Shown here: positions 43,917 to 53,358 of the stretch, piece after piece
How positions within the stretch are numbered: position 1 is the first letter of the stretch
Layout of the letters: each line of letters begins with the position of its first letter
DNA from: JANQMY01 sp965228775
Lineage (GTDB): Bacteria > Pseudomonadota > Alphaproteobacteria > JANQMY01
Length of the DNA stretch: 64,000 bases
Assembly: GCA_965228775.1 (NCBI GenBank)
Contig: OZ245840.1
Span: 4,774,001 to 4,838,000 of the forward strand
Reading direction: 5' to 3'
Translations under genes and position numbers: made by a program
Notes under the pieces: model-generated
Seen by the model: the letters and a program-made list of their open reading frames with translations, nothing else
What the model was told of the DNA's origin: nothing
The model's database searches: none

Positions 43917-44132
43917 ATGCGGGAACTCATCCGAACCAATGATCTCGTTTTGATTTCCTTTGCGGAAGCACTGCTCAGTGATGCGCGTATCGATAGCGTT
44001 GTTTTGGACGCGCATACCAGCATGATCGAAGGCAGCGTCAATGCCATTCAAAGACGGCTCATGGTGCCGGATGCGGACTATGAGCGCGCGAAACACCTGC
44101 TTGCGGAATCTCAGATTGGCACAAGCACGTGA
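43917..44132 (+). CDS. DUF2007 small protein
   Basis: A 71-residue protein starting at the ATG 43917 with a GAGAGG ribosome-binding site. The sequence MRELIRTNDLVLISFAEALL and the DAHTSMIEGSVNAIQRRLMVPD stretch match DUF2007, a small alpha-beta fold proposed as a signal-transducing or PII-like protein. No function is proven. It is the first gene of a forward run with the tRNA methyltransferase, S49 peptidase and glyQS, a conserved alphaproteobacterial order. Confidence 0.85.
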   Translation: MRELIRTNDLVLISFAEALLSDARIDSVVLDAHTSMIEGSVNAIQRRLMVPDADYERAKHLLAESQIGTST

Positions 44133-44168
44133 GTGGTGTGGCCTGCATCGAATGTTTAGTGGCGTTTT

Positions 44169-44912
44169 ATGGCGATTGAAGCAACGGATGATGACTTTAT
44201 CGGCGGTAAACTGAAACTGCTGCAACCATCGAAGGGGTTTCGAGCAGGCGTCGATTCGGTGATGGCCGCTGCTGCCGTGCCGGCCGAACCCGGTGTGTCT
44301 GTATTGGATGTGGGGGCGGGTGTCGGGGTTATCTCCTTGTTGCTCGCAAAGCGGGTGTCGGGCCTGCGCATTACTGCTTTAGAGAAGTTCGATGATCAGT
44401 TTGAGCTGCTTAAGCAGAACATCGATCGAAACAATCTAGCGGATCAGGTGACGCCCATTCAGGCGGATCTTTTCGATTCGTTAACGTCTCCGGAACCCAA
44501 CAGTTTTCACCATGTGGTCACCAATCCGCCGTTCTATCAGGATGGTGCCGTTCAGATCTCGTCCAACCATGAAAAGGCAGCGGCCCATGCGGGCCCGGAA
44601 GGGTTTTTGAGCCAATGGCTGTCTCAGAGCATCCGCATGCTGAGGCCTGGCGGGCTTTTCACTATGGTCTACCCGGTGGCAGAGTTGGCCACGGTGCTGT
44701 CACGGCTTGAGCGTCAGTTGGGGGATATTGTGATCTTCCCGCTATGGCCTCATCGCGGACAGCGGGCGAAGCGTTTCATCGTCCAAGCAAAAAAGGGCGC
44801 GCGAGGACCGGCTGTCTTGGAGCCGGGTCTTGTACTGCATGCGGAGGATGGAGGCTTCAGCGAAATCGCCGAAGGTGTTCTCCGGCACGGCAATTCCTTA
44901 ACCCTCAGCTGA
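44169..44912 (+). CDS. tRNA1(Val) adenine-37 N6-methyltransferase-like protein (TrmN6/YfiC)
   Basis: A 247-residue class I methyltransferase. The SAM-binding VLDVGAGVGVISLLLA motif and the catalytic NPPFYQ motif (target adenine N6) are clear. The N-terminal FIGGKLKLLQPSKGFRAG segment is typical of the TrmN6/COG4123 group, whose E. coli member methylates A37 of tRNA-Val. Specificity here is inferred. It follows DUF2007 by 36 bases. Confidence 0.87.
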   Translation: MAIEATDDDFIGGKLKLLQPSKGFRAGVDSVMAAAAVPAEPGVSVLDVGAGVGVISLLLAKRVSGLRITALEKFDDQFELLKQNIDRNNLADQVTPIQADLFDSLTSPEPNSFHHVVTNPPFYQDGAVQISSNHEKAAAHAGPEGFLSQWLSQSIRMLRPGGLFTMVYPVAELATVLSRLERQLGDIVIFPLWPHRGQRAKRFIVQAKKGARGPAVLEPGLVLHAEDGGFSEIAEGVLRHGNSLTLS

Positions 44913-44983
44913 CAGAATTTAAGCCAGTTTCTTTTGATTAGGGGGCTTGAGGCGGCAATACCGCGTGGCTACATAATAAGCTT

Positions 44984-45868
44984 ATGATGAGACGACTTCG
45001 CAGATGGGTGCCTTTTGGACTGCTGGGCAAATCGCCGGCAGTGGTGACTGTATTGCCTCTTAATGGGGTCATTGGTCCGGCTGCGCGCTTTGGGCAGGGG
45101 CTCAATCTGGCCGGTCTGGCCGGCGCAATCGAGTCCGCGTTCTCCGAAGGCGGTGTCAAGGCCGTAGCGTTGGCGATTAACTCGCCGGGCGGCTCTCCTG
45201 TTCAAGCGACCCTGATCCACAATCGCATTCGCCAGTTTGCGGAAGAAAAGAACATTCCAGTGTTTGCCTTTGCCGAAGATGTGGCGGCGTCGGGCGGTTA
45301 CATGCTGGCCTGCGCGGGCGATCAGATCTTTGCCGATGAAAGTTCGGTGGTCGGATCGATTGGTGTTGTCTCTGCCGGTTTTGGCTTTACCGGTCTTATG
45401 GAGAAGCTGGGCGTTGATCGGCGCGTCTATACGGCGGGCGAAAAGAAATCCATGCTGGATCCGTTCCAGCCGGTGGATGAAGATGATGTGAAGCGGCTGC
45501 TGGCGCTTCAGAAAGAGGTTCATGGCTCATTCCGTGACCTGGTAAAAACGCGCCGTGAGGGCAAACTGAATGCCACGGAGAAACGGTTGTTCTCCGGCGA
45601 ATTCTGGAGCGGCATTCAAGCTGAAAAACTCGGCCTGATCGATGGCCTCAGCGATCTGCGCACGGAAATGCGCAAGCGCTATGGCGACGATGTGCGTTTG
45701 AAAGTGATCTCAAGCGACCGCTCCTGGTTCCGGGGCCGCATGGCAGGGCGTGGACCAAGCCTCCAGGCGCCTGCCACCGGCGGCGGTTTCCGTTTTCCGG
45801 CCAGCTGGGCAGACGATATGCTTTCCGCTTTGGAAGTGCGGGCCTTCTGGTCGCGGTTTGGGCTCTGA
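44984..45868 (+). CDS. S49 family serine peptidase (SppA/SohB-like)
   Basis: A 294-residue peptidase of the ClpP-crotonase fold. The NSPGGSPVQATLIHNRI segment, and the catalytic serine in VAASGGYMLAC followed by SSVVGSIGV, mark the S49 family. The catalytic lysine is probably in AGEKKSMLDP. There is no strong signal peptide, only a basic N terminus with a short hydrophobic stretch, so membrane association is weak or peripheral. It may degrade leftover signal peptides or membrane protein fragments. It lies before glyQ. Confidence 0.9.
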   Translation: MMRRLRRWVPFGLLGKSPAVVTVLPLNGVIGPAARFGQGLNLAGLAGAIESAFSEGGVKAVALAINSPGGSPVQATLIHNRIRQFAEEKNIPVFAFAEDVAASGGYMLACAGDQIFADESSVVGSIGVVSAGFGFTGLMEKLGVDRRVYTAGEKKSMLDPFQPVDEDDVKRLLALQKEVHGSFRDLVKTRREGKLNATEKRLFSGEFWSGIQAEKLGLIDGLSDLRTEMRKRYGDDVRLKVISSDRSWFRGRMAGRGPSLQAPATGGGFRFPASWADDMLSALEVRAFWSRFGL

Positions 45869-45971
45869 GCCCTGTTCCTTACGCTTCTTGACCCCCATAA
45901 ATCCCATCGTTAGGTTGCGCCGCGCTGTCGCGCACGTTTCCTTTTAAGTGTTTCACTGAAAGTCCAAGCAC

Positions 45972-46877
45972 ATGTCCGGCTCAAATCCGTCACGGGGCGC
46001 CCGCTCGTTCCAAGATTTGATTCTCACACTTCAGCACTACTGGGCGGAGCGCGGTTGCGTCATCCTGCAGCCCTATGATTTGGAGATGGGGGCGGGCACG
46101 TTTCACCCGGCAACGGTTTTGCGAGCCCTCGGTCCGAAGCCTTGGAAGGCGGCCTATGTTCAGCCGTCACGGCGGCCCACCGATGGCCGCTACGGCGAGA
46201 ACCCCAATCGATTGCAGCATTACTACCAGTTCCAAGTAATCCTCAAGCCATCGCCTGCGGACATTCAGGATTTGTATCTGGGCAGCCTCGCGGAGTTGGG
46301 CATCGATATGTCGATGCACGACATTCGTTTCGTGGAAGATGATTGGGAAAGCCCAACGCTTGGCGCATGGGGGCTTGGTTGGGAAGTCTGGTGCGACGGC
46401 ATGGAAGTTAGTCAGTTCACGTATTTTCAGCAAGTGGGTAGTTTTGACTGCCAGCCTGTGGCGGGCGAGCTCACCTATGGTCTTGAGCGTTTGGCCATGT
46501 ATGTGCAAGGCGTCGACAATGTGTACGACCTCGATTTTAACGGCAGCGGCGTGAAATATGGTGAGGTCTATCACCAATCCGAACGGGAGTTTTCGGCTTA
46601 TAACTTTGAATACGCCGATACGGAGATCTTGTTCCGTCAGTTTGCGGATAATGAGCAAAACTGCGAGAACTTGTTGAAGCAAGATTTGCCGCTGCCGGCC
46701 TATGATCACTGCATCAAGGCAAGTCATGTGTTCAATCTGCTGGATGCCCGTGGCGTGATCAGCGTGACAGAGCGGGCAAGTTACATTGGCCGGGTGCGGG
46801 CGCTTGCCAAAGGGTGTGCGGAAGCTTGGCTTAGATCGCCTCAAGGGGCTTACCCTCATGAGGAGGCGGCGCAATGA
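45972..46877 (+). CDS. glyQ: Glycyl-tRNA synthetase alpha subunit
   Basis: The 301-residue catalytic subunit of the bacterial alpha2-beta2 glycyl-tRNA synthetase. The FQDLILTLQHYWAERGC opening and the MEVSQFTYFQQVGSFDCQPV active-site segment are characteristic. It activates glycine with ATP and charges tRNA-Gly. Its stop overlaps the glyS start by 4 bases, implying coupled translation of the two subunits. A 103-base gap separates it from the S49 gene. Confidence 0.97.
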   Translation: MSGSNPSRGARSFQDLILTLQHYWAERGCVILQPYDLEMGAGTFHPATVLRALGPKPWKAAYVQPSRRPTDGRYGENPNRLQHYYQFQVILKPSPADIQDLYLGSLAELGIDMSMHDIRFVEDDWESPTLGAWGLGWEVWCDGMEVSQFTYFQQVGSFDCQPVAGELTYGLERLAMYVQGVDNVYDLDFNGSGVKYGEVYHQSEREFSAYNFEYADTEILFRQFADNEQNCENLLKQDLPLPAYDHCIKASHVFNLLDARGVISVTERASYIGRVRALAKGCAEAWLRSPQGAYPHEEAAQ

Positions 46878-48925
46878 CGGATCTGCTGCTCGAGCTCTTC
46901 TCCGAAGAAATTCCAGCCCGCATGCAGGCCCAGGCGGAAAAGGATCTGGCGCGCCTCATCACTGGCCAATTGGACGAAGCCGGGTTCAAAGCTGAAGAGG
47001 TGCAAACCTATTCGACGCCGCGCCGCTTGGTGTTGCGGGCAACTGGTTTGCCTTTGCAGCAGGAAGACCGCACCGAAGAACGGAAAGGCCCCAAAGTCGG
47101 TGCGCCGGACAAAGCCATTGAGGGCTTCTTGCGTTCGGTCGGTATGTCTAAAGATCAGCTGGAAACGCGCTCTGACAAGAAGGGTGAGTTTTATGTAGCG
47201 CGCATTGAGTCTAAGGGGCGCCCGACGCCGGAGATCATCGCGGAGATCGTTCCTGCGGTTGTTCAAAACTTCCCTTGGCCGAAGTCCATGCGCTGGGGGA
47301 GTGGCAGTTTGCGGTGGGTGCGTCCGCTGCATTCCATACTGTGCCTGTTCGACGGCAAGGTCGTGCCGTTCGAGGTGGACAACATTAAGTCGGGCAATAC
47401 AACAAAGGGGCACAGGTTCCTGGCGCCCGCCGAATTTTCCGTTTCTGGGTGGGACGATTACCTGCCGAAGCTCAAAGACGCCCATGTGGTGCTGGACCCG
47501 AAAGAGCGGCGGGATCTGATTTACGCGCAGGCGAAAGAAAAGGCATCTGCCGATGGGTTCGAGCTGGTGGAAGATCAGCGCCTGCTGGAAGAGGTTGCCG
47601 GTTTGGTGGAATGGCCGACCGTTTTGACGGGCGCCATTCCGGAAAAGCTTGTCCAGCCGGTGGCGGAGGGGGGCTTGCCGCCCGAGGTGCTGCAAACCGC
47701 CATGCGTGTGCACCAGAAGTATTTCTCCTTGAAAAATCCGCAAACGGATCTTTTGGCGCCAAAATTTGCGGTTGTCTCCAATATGGTGGCACCAGATGGC
47801 GGTGAAGCGATTGTCGCCGGTAATGAAAAAGTGCTGCAAGCGCGATTGTCGGATGCCGAATTCTTCTGGGATCAGGACCGGAAAGAGCCGCTCCATACAC
47901 GGACTGAGTCGCTCAAGAACATCGTCTTTCACGCGGATATCGGATCGCTTTACGAGAAGGTCGAGCGGACGGAGAAACTGGCGGTTTGGTTCGCAAACTT
48001 GTTCGGGACGGACGAGGCGGCTGTCCGCCGTGCCGCGCAGCTCGCGAAGGCGGATCTTACCACCGACATGGTCTACGAGTTTCCGGAACTGCAGGGTCTT
48101 ATGGGCCGTTATTATGCAACCCATGACGGTGAACCTGCCGAAGTTGCCGAAGCGATTGAGCAACACTACGCGCCGGTGGGGCCGAGTGACGACTGCCCAC
48201 ACGCGCCTGTGGCGATCTCCGTCGCGCTGGCGGACAAAATCGATACGCTGGTGCAGTTTTTTGCCATCGGCCAGCCACCAACCGGATCGAAAGATCCATT
48301 CGCCCTCAGGCGGGCGGCCTTGGGGGCTATCCGCATCACCCTTGAAAACGACCTCCGTTTCAAATTGAGCGAGGCCTTCGGCGCGTTGCGGGATGATTGG
48401 GGTGATTTGCTGCCCTTTTTTGCAGACCGGTTGAAAGTTCAGCAGCGGGACCTTGGCGTTCGTCACGATTTGATCGATGCGGTGTTCGCCTTGCCCGATC
48501 AAGACGATCTGGTGCTGCTAGTGCGCCGTGTGGACGCATTGGCCGCATTCCTCAAAACGCCCAATGGCGAAAACTTGCTTGCGGGGTACAAGCGCGCTGC
48601 CAACATTTTGCGCATCGAAGAGAAAAAAGATGAGCAAGCTTATGAGGGGGCGCCTGACTCAGCGCTTTTCCAGCAAGATGAGGAAAAGGCGCTTCATGAC
48701 GCGATTACGAAAGCGATCGGCAAAATGGACGCTGCCATTGGCGGCGAGCGTTTTGAAGAGGCCATGAATGCCGCTGCGGAATTGCGCGAGCCGGTGGATG
48801 CGTTCTTCAATGAGGTCAAAGTCAATGCGGAGGATTCGGGTGTTCGCGAAAACCGGCTCAGAATGCTGTCGCTGATCCGGAATGCCCTGGGACGCATTGC
48901 CGATTTTTCGAAGATTGAAGGTTAG
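46874..48925 (+). CDS. glyS: Glycyl-tRNA synthetase beta subunit
   Basis: The 683-residue beta subunit, needed for tRNA binding and activity with GlyQ. The MTDLLLELFSEEIPARMQ N terminus and the SMRWGSGSLRWVRPLHSIL segment are conserved, and an anticodon-binding region occupies the C terminus. Length is normal. It overlaps glyQ by 4 bases. A long frame on the opposite strand (46856-48502) is a shadow of this gene. Confidence 0.97.
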   Translation: MTDLLLELFSEEIPARMQAQAEKDLARLITGQLDEAGFKAEEVQTYSTPRRLVLRATGLPLQQEDRTEERKGPKVGAPDKAIEGFLRSVGMSKDQLETRSDKKGEFYVARIESKGRPTPEIIAEIVPAVVQNFPWPKSMRWGSGSLRWVRPLHSILCLFDGKVVPFEVDNIKSGNTTKGHRFLAPAEFSVSGWDDYLPKLKDAHVVLDPKERRDLIYAQAKEKASADGFELVEDQRLLEEVAGLVEWPTVLTGAIPEKLVQPVAEGGLPPEVLQTAMRVHQKYFSLKNPQTDLLAPKFAVVSNMVAPDGGEAIVAGNEKVLQARLSDAEFFWDQDRKEPLHTRTESLKNIVFHADIGSLYEKVERTEKLAVWFANLFGTDEAAVRRAAQLAKADLTTDMVYEFPELQGLMGRYYATHDGEPAEVAEAIEQHYAPVGPSDDCPHAPVAISVALADKIDTLVQFFAIGQPPTGSKDPFALRRAALGAIRITLENDLRFKLSEAFGALRDDWGDLLPFFADRLKVQQRDLGVRHDLIDAVFALPDQDDLVLLVRRVDALAAFLKTPNGENLLAGYKRAANILRIEEKKDEQAYEGAPDSALFQQDEEKALHDAITKAIGKMDAAIGGERFEEAMNAAAELREPVDAFFNEVKVNAEDSGVRENRLRMLSLIRNALGRIADFSKIEG

Positions 48926-49038
48926 GCCGGTCCGTCGTATATGACACCCGCGTTAACACATTCGAGGGTGGGGCGGCCCGGGCCAGACCAGCGCTTAAGC
49001 CGTTTTTCCATGGTTTTACGAAGAGGAACCCGACCATT

Positions 49039-51699
49039 ATGAGCAAATGGGTTTATCGGTATGGTCAAGACAGTGCGGATGGCGATGCGACCATGCGCAA
49101 TTTGTTGGGCGGTAAGGGGGCGAATTTGGCGGAGATGAGCAATCTCGGCCTGCCGGTCCCGCCTGGCCTTACCATCACAACAGATGTGTGTACCTATTTC
49201 TACGATAACGGTCAGACCTATCCAGATGATCTGAGGGACCAGGTGGAAGCGGCCATAGCCCATATTGGCGAGGGCGTGGGCCGGAAATTCGGTGATCCTT
49301 CAAATCCTCTGCTGGTATCGGTTCGTTCCGGTGGCCGGGCGTCCATGCCGGGTATGATGGATACGGTTTTGAACCTCGGCCTCAATGATGAAACAGTCAA
49401 AGGGCTCATCGACCTGTCCGGCGATCCACGGTTTGCCTTCGATTCCTATCGGCGTTTCATCCAAATGTATTCCGATGTGGTGTTGGGCATTGAACACCAC
49501 AATTTCGAAGAAATCCTGGAGATCTTCAAGGAAGAAAACGGATATATTCTGGATACGGAGCTTGATAACGAGGATTGGGAAGCGGTTGTCGATCAATACA
49601 AAGCCAAGGTCACGGAACATCTAAACAAGCCGTTCCCGCAAAACGCGGACGAACAGCTTTGGGGTGCGATCACGGCGGTCTTTGGCTCATGGCAAAATGC
49701 GCGGGCCGTCACCTACCGGCGGCTTCACAACATTCCGGATTCCTGGGGCACGGCCGTGAATGTTCAGGCCATGGTGTTCGGCAATATGGGGTCGGACAGT
49801 GCGACGGGCGTTGCCTTTACGCGAAACCCGTCCACCGGTGAGCGCGCTTACTACGGTGAATTTCTTGAGAACGCGCAAGGCGAAGATGTGGTGGCGGGCA
49901 TTCGCACACCGCAGAACCTCACCAAGAAAGCGCGGGAAGAAGCGGGCGCATCAGCGCTCTCCATGGAAGAGCAAATGCCAAAGGCTTTTGGCGAGTTGAC
50001 GGAAGTCTTCCAGAAGCTCGAAAGCCACTATTTCGATATGCAAGATATCGAGTTCACCATTCAGCGCGGCAAGCTGTGGATGCTTCAGACACGCGCCGGC
50101 AAACGGACGGCCAAAGCGGCTTTGAAGATTGCGGTGGATATGGCCCGCGAGGGGTTGATCAGCCAGGAACAGGCCGTGGGCCGGATCGATGCGGAGTCGC
50201 TCGATCAGCTGTTGCATCCGACACTAGATCCGAATGCGGAGCGTGACGTCGTCACCACCGGTCTTCCCGCATCACCGGGGGCCGCAAGCGGCTATGTGGT
50301 TTTCACAGCCGATGAAGCGGAAGAAATGCGCGCGCAGAACAAGGATGTCATCCTGGTGCGGATCGAAACCAGCCCCGAAGACATTCATGGCATGCACGCC
50401 GCTGTCGGTATTCTGACGGCGCGCGGCGGCATGACAAGTCACGCGGCCGTTGTGGCACGCGGCATGGGCAGGCCTTGTGTGTCCGGTGCTGGCGGTCTGC
50501 GCATCGATGAAGCGGCGGGTACGTTCACCTGTCTTGGCCGCACGGTTAATCGCGGTGATCTGATCACAGTGGACGGATCGACGGGGCAGGTCATGTGGGG
50601 TGCTGTCGATACGATTAAGCCGGAGCTGTCCGGTGACTTTGCCACGATCATGGAATGGGCGGACCAACTGCGGGAAATGAAGATCCGCACCAATGCGGAA
50701 ACGCCGGCAGATGTGGAAGTGGCCCGGGAATTCGGCGCTGAAGGCATCGGCCTTTGCCGCACGGAACATATGTTCTTTGAGGCGGACCGCATCTTGGCGG
50801 TGCGGGAAATGATCCTGGCCAAAGATGAGCGCGGGCGCCGCGAAGCATTGGCAAAAATCCTTCCGATGCAACGGTCGGATTTCGAGGAGATCTTCAAGAT
50901 CATGGCGGGCATGCCGGTAACGATCCGGCTGCTGGATCCGCCTCTGCACGAATTCTTGCCTAAAACCAAGGAAGAAATCGAGGAGGTGGCAGAGGCGGCG
51001 GGCCTTGACGCGACGCGTCTGCGCCGCCGGGTCACCGAACTTCATGAATTCAATCCGATGCTCGGGCATCGCGGGTGCCGTTTGGGGATTTCCTATCCCG
51101 AAATTTATGAGATGCAGGCACGGGCGATCTTTGAAGCCGCGATTGCCGCAGGCAAAGCGACCGGCAGCCCCGTGACGCCGGAGATTATGATTCCGCTCGT
51201 GGGCATGAAAGCCGAGCTTGATCTGCTCAAGAAACATATCGAGCAAGTGGCCGAACAGATCGAAAAAGAGACCGGCGAAAAGCTTTCTTATCTCGTCGGT
51301 ACAATGATCGAATTGCCACGGGCGGCATTGCGCGCAAAAGAAATCGCCGAGTCTGCGGAATTCTTTAGTTTTGGTACGAACGATCTGACCCAAACCACAT
51401 TCGGTATCAGCCGGGACGATTCAACCCGCTTCATCAACGATTATCTGGAAAAGAGAATTTTGGAACGCGATCCATTCGTGTCCATTGATGAGAATGGGGT
51501 TGGCGAGCTTATTGCATTAGGGGCAGAGAGGGGGCGCCAAACACGCCCGGAAATCAAGCTCGGCATCTGCGGCGAGCACGGGGGTGATCCCGATTCGATA
51601 CAGTTCTGTCAGAAAATGGGACTCGATTATGTCTCATGTTCGCCCTACCGCGTGCCGATTGCACGACTGGCGGCGGCACAGGCAAAAATAAAAACCTAA
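49039..51699 (+). CDS. ppdK: Pyruvate, phosphate dikinase
   Basis: An 886-residue enzyme interconverting pyruvate, ATP and phosphate with phosphoenolpyruvate, AMP and pyrophosphate. Domains in order are an ATP-grasp N-terminal part (VRSGGRASMPGMMDTVLN), the swivelling phosphohistidine domain with the catalytic His in GGMTSHAAVVARGMG, and a C-terminal PEP/pyruvate TIM barrel (GLCRTEHMFF, GTNDLTQTTFG, CGEHGGDP). It supports gluconeogenesis or reversible glycolysis. The arrangement after glyS is conserved in Alphaproteobacteria. It starts with ATG after an AGAGGA-type site. Confidence 0.97.
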   Translation: MSKWVYRYGQDSADGDATMRNLLGGKGANLAEMSNLGLPVPPGLTITTDVCTYFYDNGQTYPDDLRDQVEAAIAHIGEGVGRKFGDPSNPLLVSVRSGGRASMPGMMDTVLNLGLNDETVKGLIDLSGDPRFAFDSYRRFIQMYSDVVLGIEHHNFEEILEIFKEENGYILDTELDNEDWEAVVDQYKAKVTEHLNKPFPQNADEQLWGAITAVFGSWQNARAVTYRRLHNIPDSWGTAVNVQAMVFGNMGSDSATGVAFTRNPSTGERAYYGEFLENAQGEDVVAGIRTPQNLTKKAREEAGASALSMEEQMPKAFGELTEVFQKLESHYFDMQDIEFTIQRGKLWMLQTRAGKRTAKAALKIAVDMAREGLISQEQAVGRIDAESLDQLLHPTLDPNAERDVVTTGLPASPGAASGYVVFTADEAEEMRAQNKDVILVRIETSPEDIHGMHAAVGILTARGGMTSHAAVVARGMGRPCVSGAGGLRIDEAAGTFTCLGRTVNRGDLITVDGSTGQVMWGAVDTIKPELSGDFATIMEWADQLREMKIRTNAETPADVEVAREFGAEGIGLCRTEHMFFEADRILAVREMILAKDERGRREALAKILPMQRSDFEEIFKIMAGMPVTIRLLDPPLHEFLPKTKEEIEEVAEAAGLDATRLRRRVTELHEFNPMLGHRGCRLGISYPEIYEMQARAIFEAAIAAGKATGSPVTPEIMIPLVGMKAELDLLKKHIEQVAEQIEKETGEKLSYLVGTMIELPRAALRAKEIAESAEFFSFGTNDLTQTTFGISRDDSTRFINDYLEKRILERDPFVSIDENGVGELIALGAERGRQTRPEIKLGICGEHGGDPDSIQFCQKMGLDYVSCSPYRVPIARLAAAQAKIKT

Positions 51700-51701
51700 T
51701 A

Positions 51702-51766
51702 GAATCAAGAACTCAGATGGTTAATCGCAAATTTTTGCGGTTCACGGTCTGGAAATTGCACGAATC
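51702..51766 (+). promoter_or_regulatory. Two GANTC sites upstream of the cell wall hydrolase
   Basis: GAATC occurs at 51702-51706 and 51762-51766 in the 97-base gap before the hydrolase, more than the 0.4 expected by chance. With CcrM encoded in this genome, methylation could affect this promoter, but two sites are weak evidence. Confidence 0.35.
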
Positions 51767-51796
51767 GTTGCTAATTACCGCGTTTGTCGAATTTTA

Positions 51797-52516
51797 TTGT
51801 ACGCGGCTACAAAATTTTACCTCTGGGCGGTAAAATATCGGCGCGCTCAAAAGGCGCAAAGAAAAGTGAGGCAACAGACTTTGGTTCACGCGGCGAACAA
51901 AAAGATGGCATTTGCAGTAGGCGCTGCCGCCTGGGCAGTGGCCGGTCTTGTTGTGATCGCGGACCTCACGTCTGATCGCGCTAAGACGCCGTCGGAGCTT
52001 GCCAAGTTCGAGCAGCCAGTGGATGCCCCAGCCATTTATGGTGCGGCGGCTGAAAATCAGAATGCGGAGATTGTGGCGTCTTTTTCCGAAGCAGCTGCCG
52101 AACTCAACAGCGAAGCGCATTGTCTTGCACAAGCCATCTATCACGAAGCGCGCAGTGAGACTTATGCCGGCCAGCTGGCCGTTGCGGAAGTGGTGATGAA
52201 CAGGGTTTCAAGCCGCCGCTATCCGAACTCCGTTTGCGGCGTGGTTTTCCAGGGCCATAAGCGGCGCACCGGTTGCCAATTTACCTTCACCTGTGATGGT
52301 TCTCTCAAAGCAGGCGAATATGGCGTTTCTTGGGGCCAGTCGCAAAAGCTGGCTTGGAAGGTGATGTTCGGCCTGCACGAAAATGTAAGTGACTCAGCCA
52401 CGCATTATCACGCTGTTTACGTGAATCCGGTCTGGGCGAAGCGTCTTAAGCGCACCGTGAAAATCGGCCGCCATATCTTCTACAGGCCACACGTACGTTC
52501 CGCCTCGCGGAAATAA
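51797..52516 (+). CDS. Cell wall hydrolase (SleB-like) with N-terminal anchor
   Basis: A protein of up to 239 residues with a hydrophobic helix (about residues 37-58) followed by a SleB-type hydrolase domain. The segment EAHCLAQAIYHEARSET holds the catalytic Glu region, and AVAEVVMNRVSSRRYPNSVCGVV is typical of this family of peptidoglycan hydrolases. It probably acts on periplasmic murein while anchored to the membrane. The start is uncertain: TTG 51797, GTG 51866 or ATG 51905. Basic residues before the helix argue for one of the longer forms. Two GANTC sites lie upstream. Confidence 0.87.
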   Translation: MYAATKFYLWAVKYRRAQKAQRKVRQQTLVHAANKKMAFAVGAAAWAVAGLVVIADLTSDRAKTPSELAKFEQPVDAPAIYGAAAENQNAEIVASFSEAAAELNSEAHCLAQAIYHEARSETYAGQLAVAEVVMNRVSSRRYPNSVCGVVFQGHKRRTGCQFTFTCDGSLKAGEYGVSWGQSQKLAWKVMFGLHENVSDSATHYHAVYVNPVWAKRLKRTVKIGRHIFYRPHVRSASRK

Positions 52517-52519
52517 CCT

Positions 52520-53341
52520 CTAAAGAACTTCCTGATCTGAGCGATTGCGGATCACGCGCCGCAGCAGGCCTGAAAACTGGTTTGAGATCACGCGTGCTGC
52601 TTTCGCATAGCCGCCGACCGGATGGTGAATTCGTCCTTTGCCCGGGTCGAGCGACGCGAGCTGCCAGACTTTGTCGACCACATCTTCCACCGGATAGACT
52701 TTCACGTTCGAGCTTGCCAGCGACTCGGTGATCGATTCATTCGAGCCGTCCAACGTGCCGTCCAAAAGCGGTGTACTGATGAACCATGGCATGATGTCGG
52801 TGACAGAGATGTTGTGACGGGCGAATTCGTAGTTGAGCGCTTCCGTAAGGCCGCGCACGCCGAATTTTGTGGCGCTGTAAATCGCCATTTTCGGTCCGCC
52901 CACCAAGCCCGCCACGGAGGCGGTATTGATGATCCGCGCAACGCCATGTTCTTTCGCGGCGGCCTTCAAAGGCTCCAGACTGGCATAAACCCCATTCACC
53001 ACGCCGCCTAGATTGATGTCCAATACTTTGTGGGCATCGGCGATGGGCACATCTTCAAACCAGCCGCCCCGGGCAATGCCGGCATTGTTGAACAGCAAAT
53101 CCATTTTGCCGCCTGTCGCTTCTCCGAACTTAGAAACGGCATCCGTCCATTGCGCCTGGTCCGTTACGTCCAGATCGACGACAATTCCCTTGTCGGCGCC
53201 GATTTCGTTCAGGAGTGAGTCAGAGCCTTGCCGGTCCACATCGGCAATGCCGATGAACCAGCCTTCTTTGGCGAAATGAAGCGCGGTGGCACGGCCGATA
53301 CCGCTGGCGGCACCGGTGATGAAGATGCTTTTTGTCTGCAT
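52520..53341 (-). CDS. SDR family short-chain dehydrogenase
   Basis: A 273-residue short-chain dehydrogenase/reductase. The Rossmann glycine motif TGAASGIGRA lies at residues 10-19, NNAG follows at about 87-90, and the catalytic Tyr-x3-Lys is in YSATK. It uses NAD(P)H to reduce or oxidise a small molecule; the substrate is unknown. It starts 17 bases after nadC and looks like the last gene of a nadA-nadB-nadC-SDR operon, which would place an NAD-dependent enzyme under NAD-synthesis control. It converges with the cell wall hydrolase 3 bases away. Confidence 0.9.
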   Translation of the reverse strand: MQTKSIFITGAASGIGRATALHFAKEGWFIGIADVDRQGSDSLLNEIGADKGIVVDLDVTDQAQWTDAVSKFGEATGGKMDLLFNNAGIARGGWFEDVPIADAHKVLDINLGGVVNGVYASLEPLKAAAKEHGVARIINTASVAGLVGGPKMAIYSATKFGVRGLTEALNYEFARHNISVTDIMPWFISTPLLDGTLDGSNESITESLASSNVKVYPVEDVVDKVWQLASLDPGKGRIHHPVGGYAKAARVISNQFSGLLRRVIRNRSDQEVL

Positions 53342-53358
53342 AATGACCTTTTCTGTGT

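Noticed and set aside
43878..43920. GTGGCTGAGAGGG resembling part of a TPP riboswitch
   Set aside because: The second conserved block of the thi box (CUGAUCC-type) and the flanking stems are missing, and the downstream gene is DUF2007. The similarity is probably chance.
46856..48502. A 548-codon open frame on the reverse strand opposite glyS
   Set aside because: It lies wholly within a well-conserved glyS gene. Its translation shows no family motif and it lacks a plausible start context. It is a GC-rich codon shadow.
50272..51393. A 373-codon reverse frame opposite ppdK
   Set aside because: It is a shadow of the conserved PEP/pyruvate domain of ppdK, rich in His and Arg with no motif.
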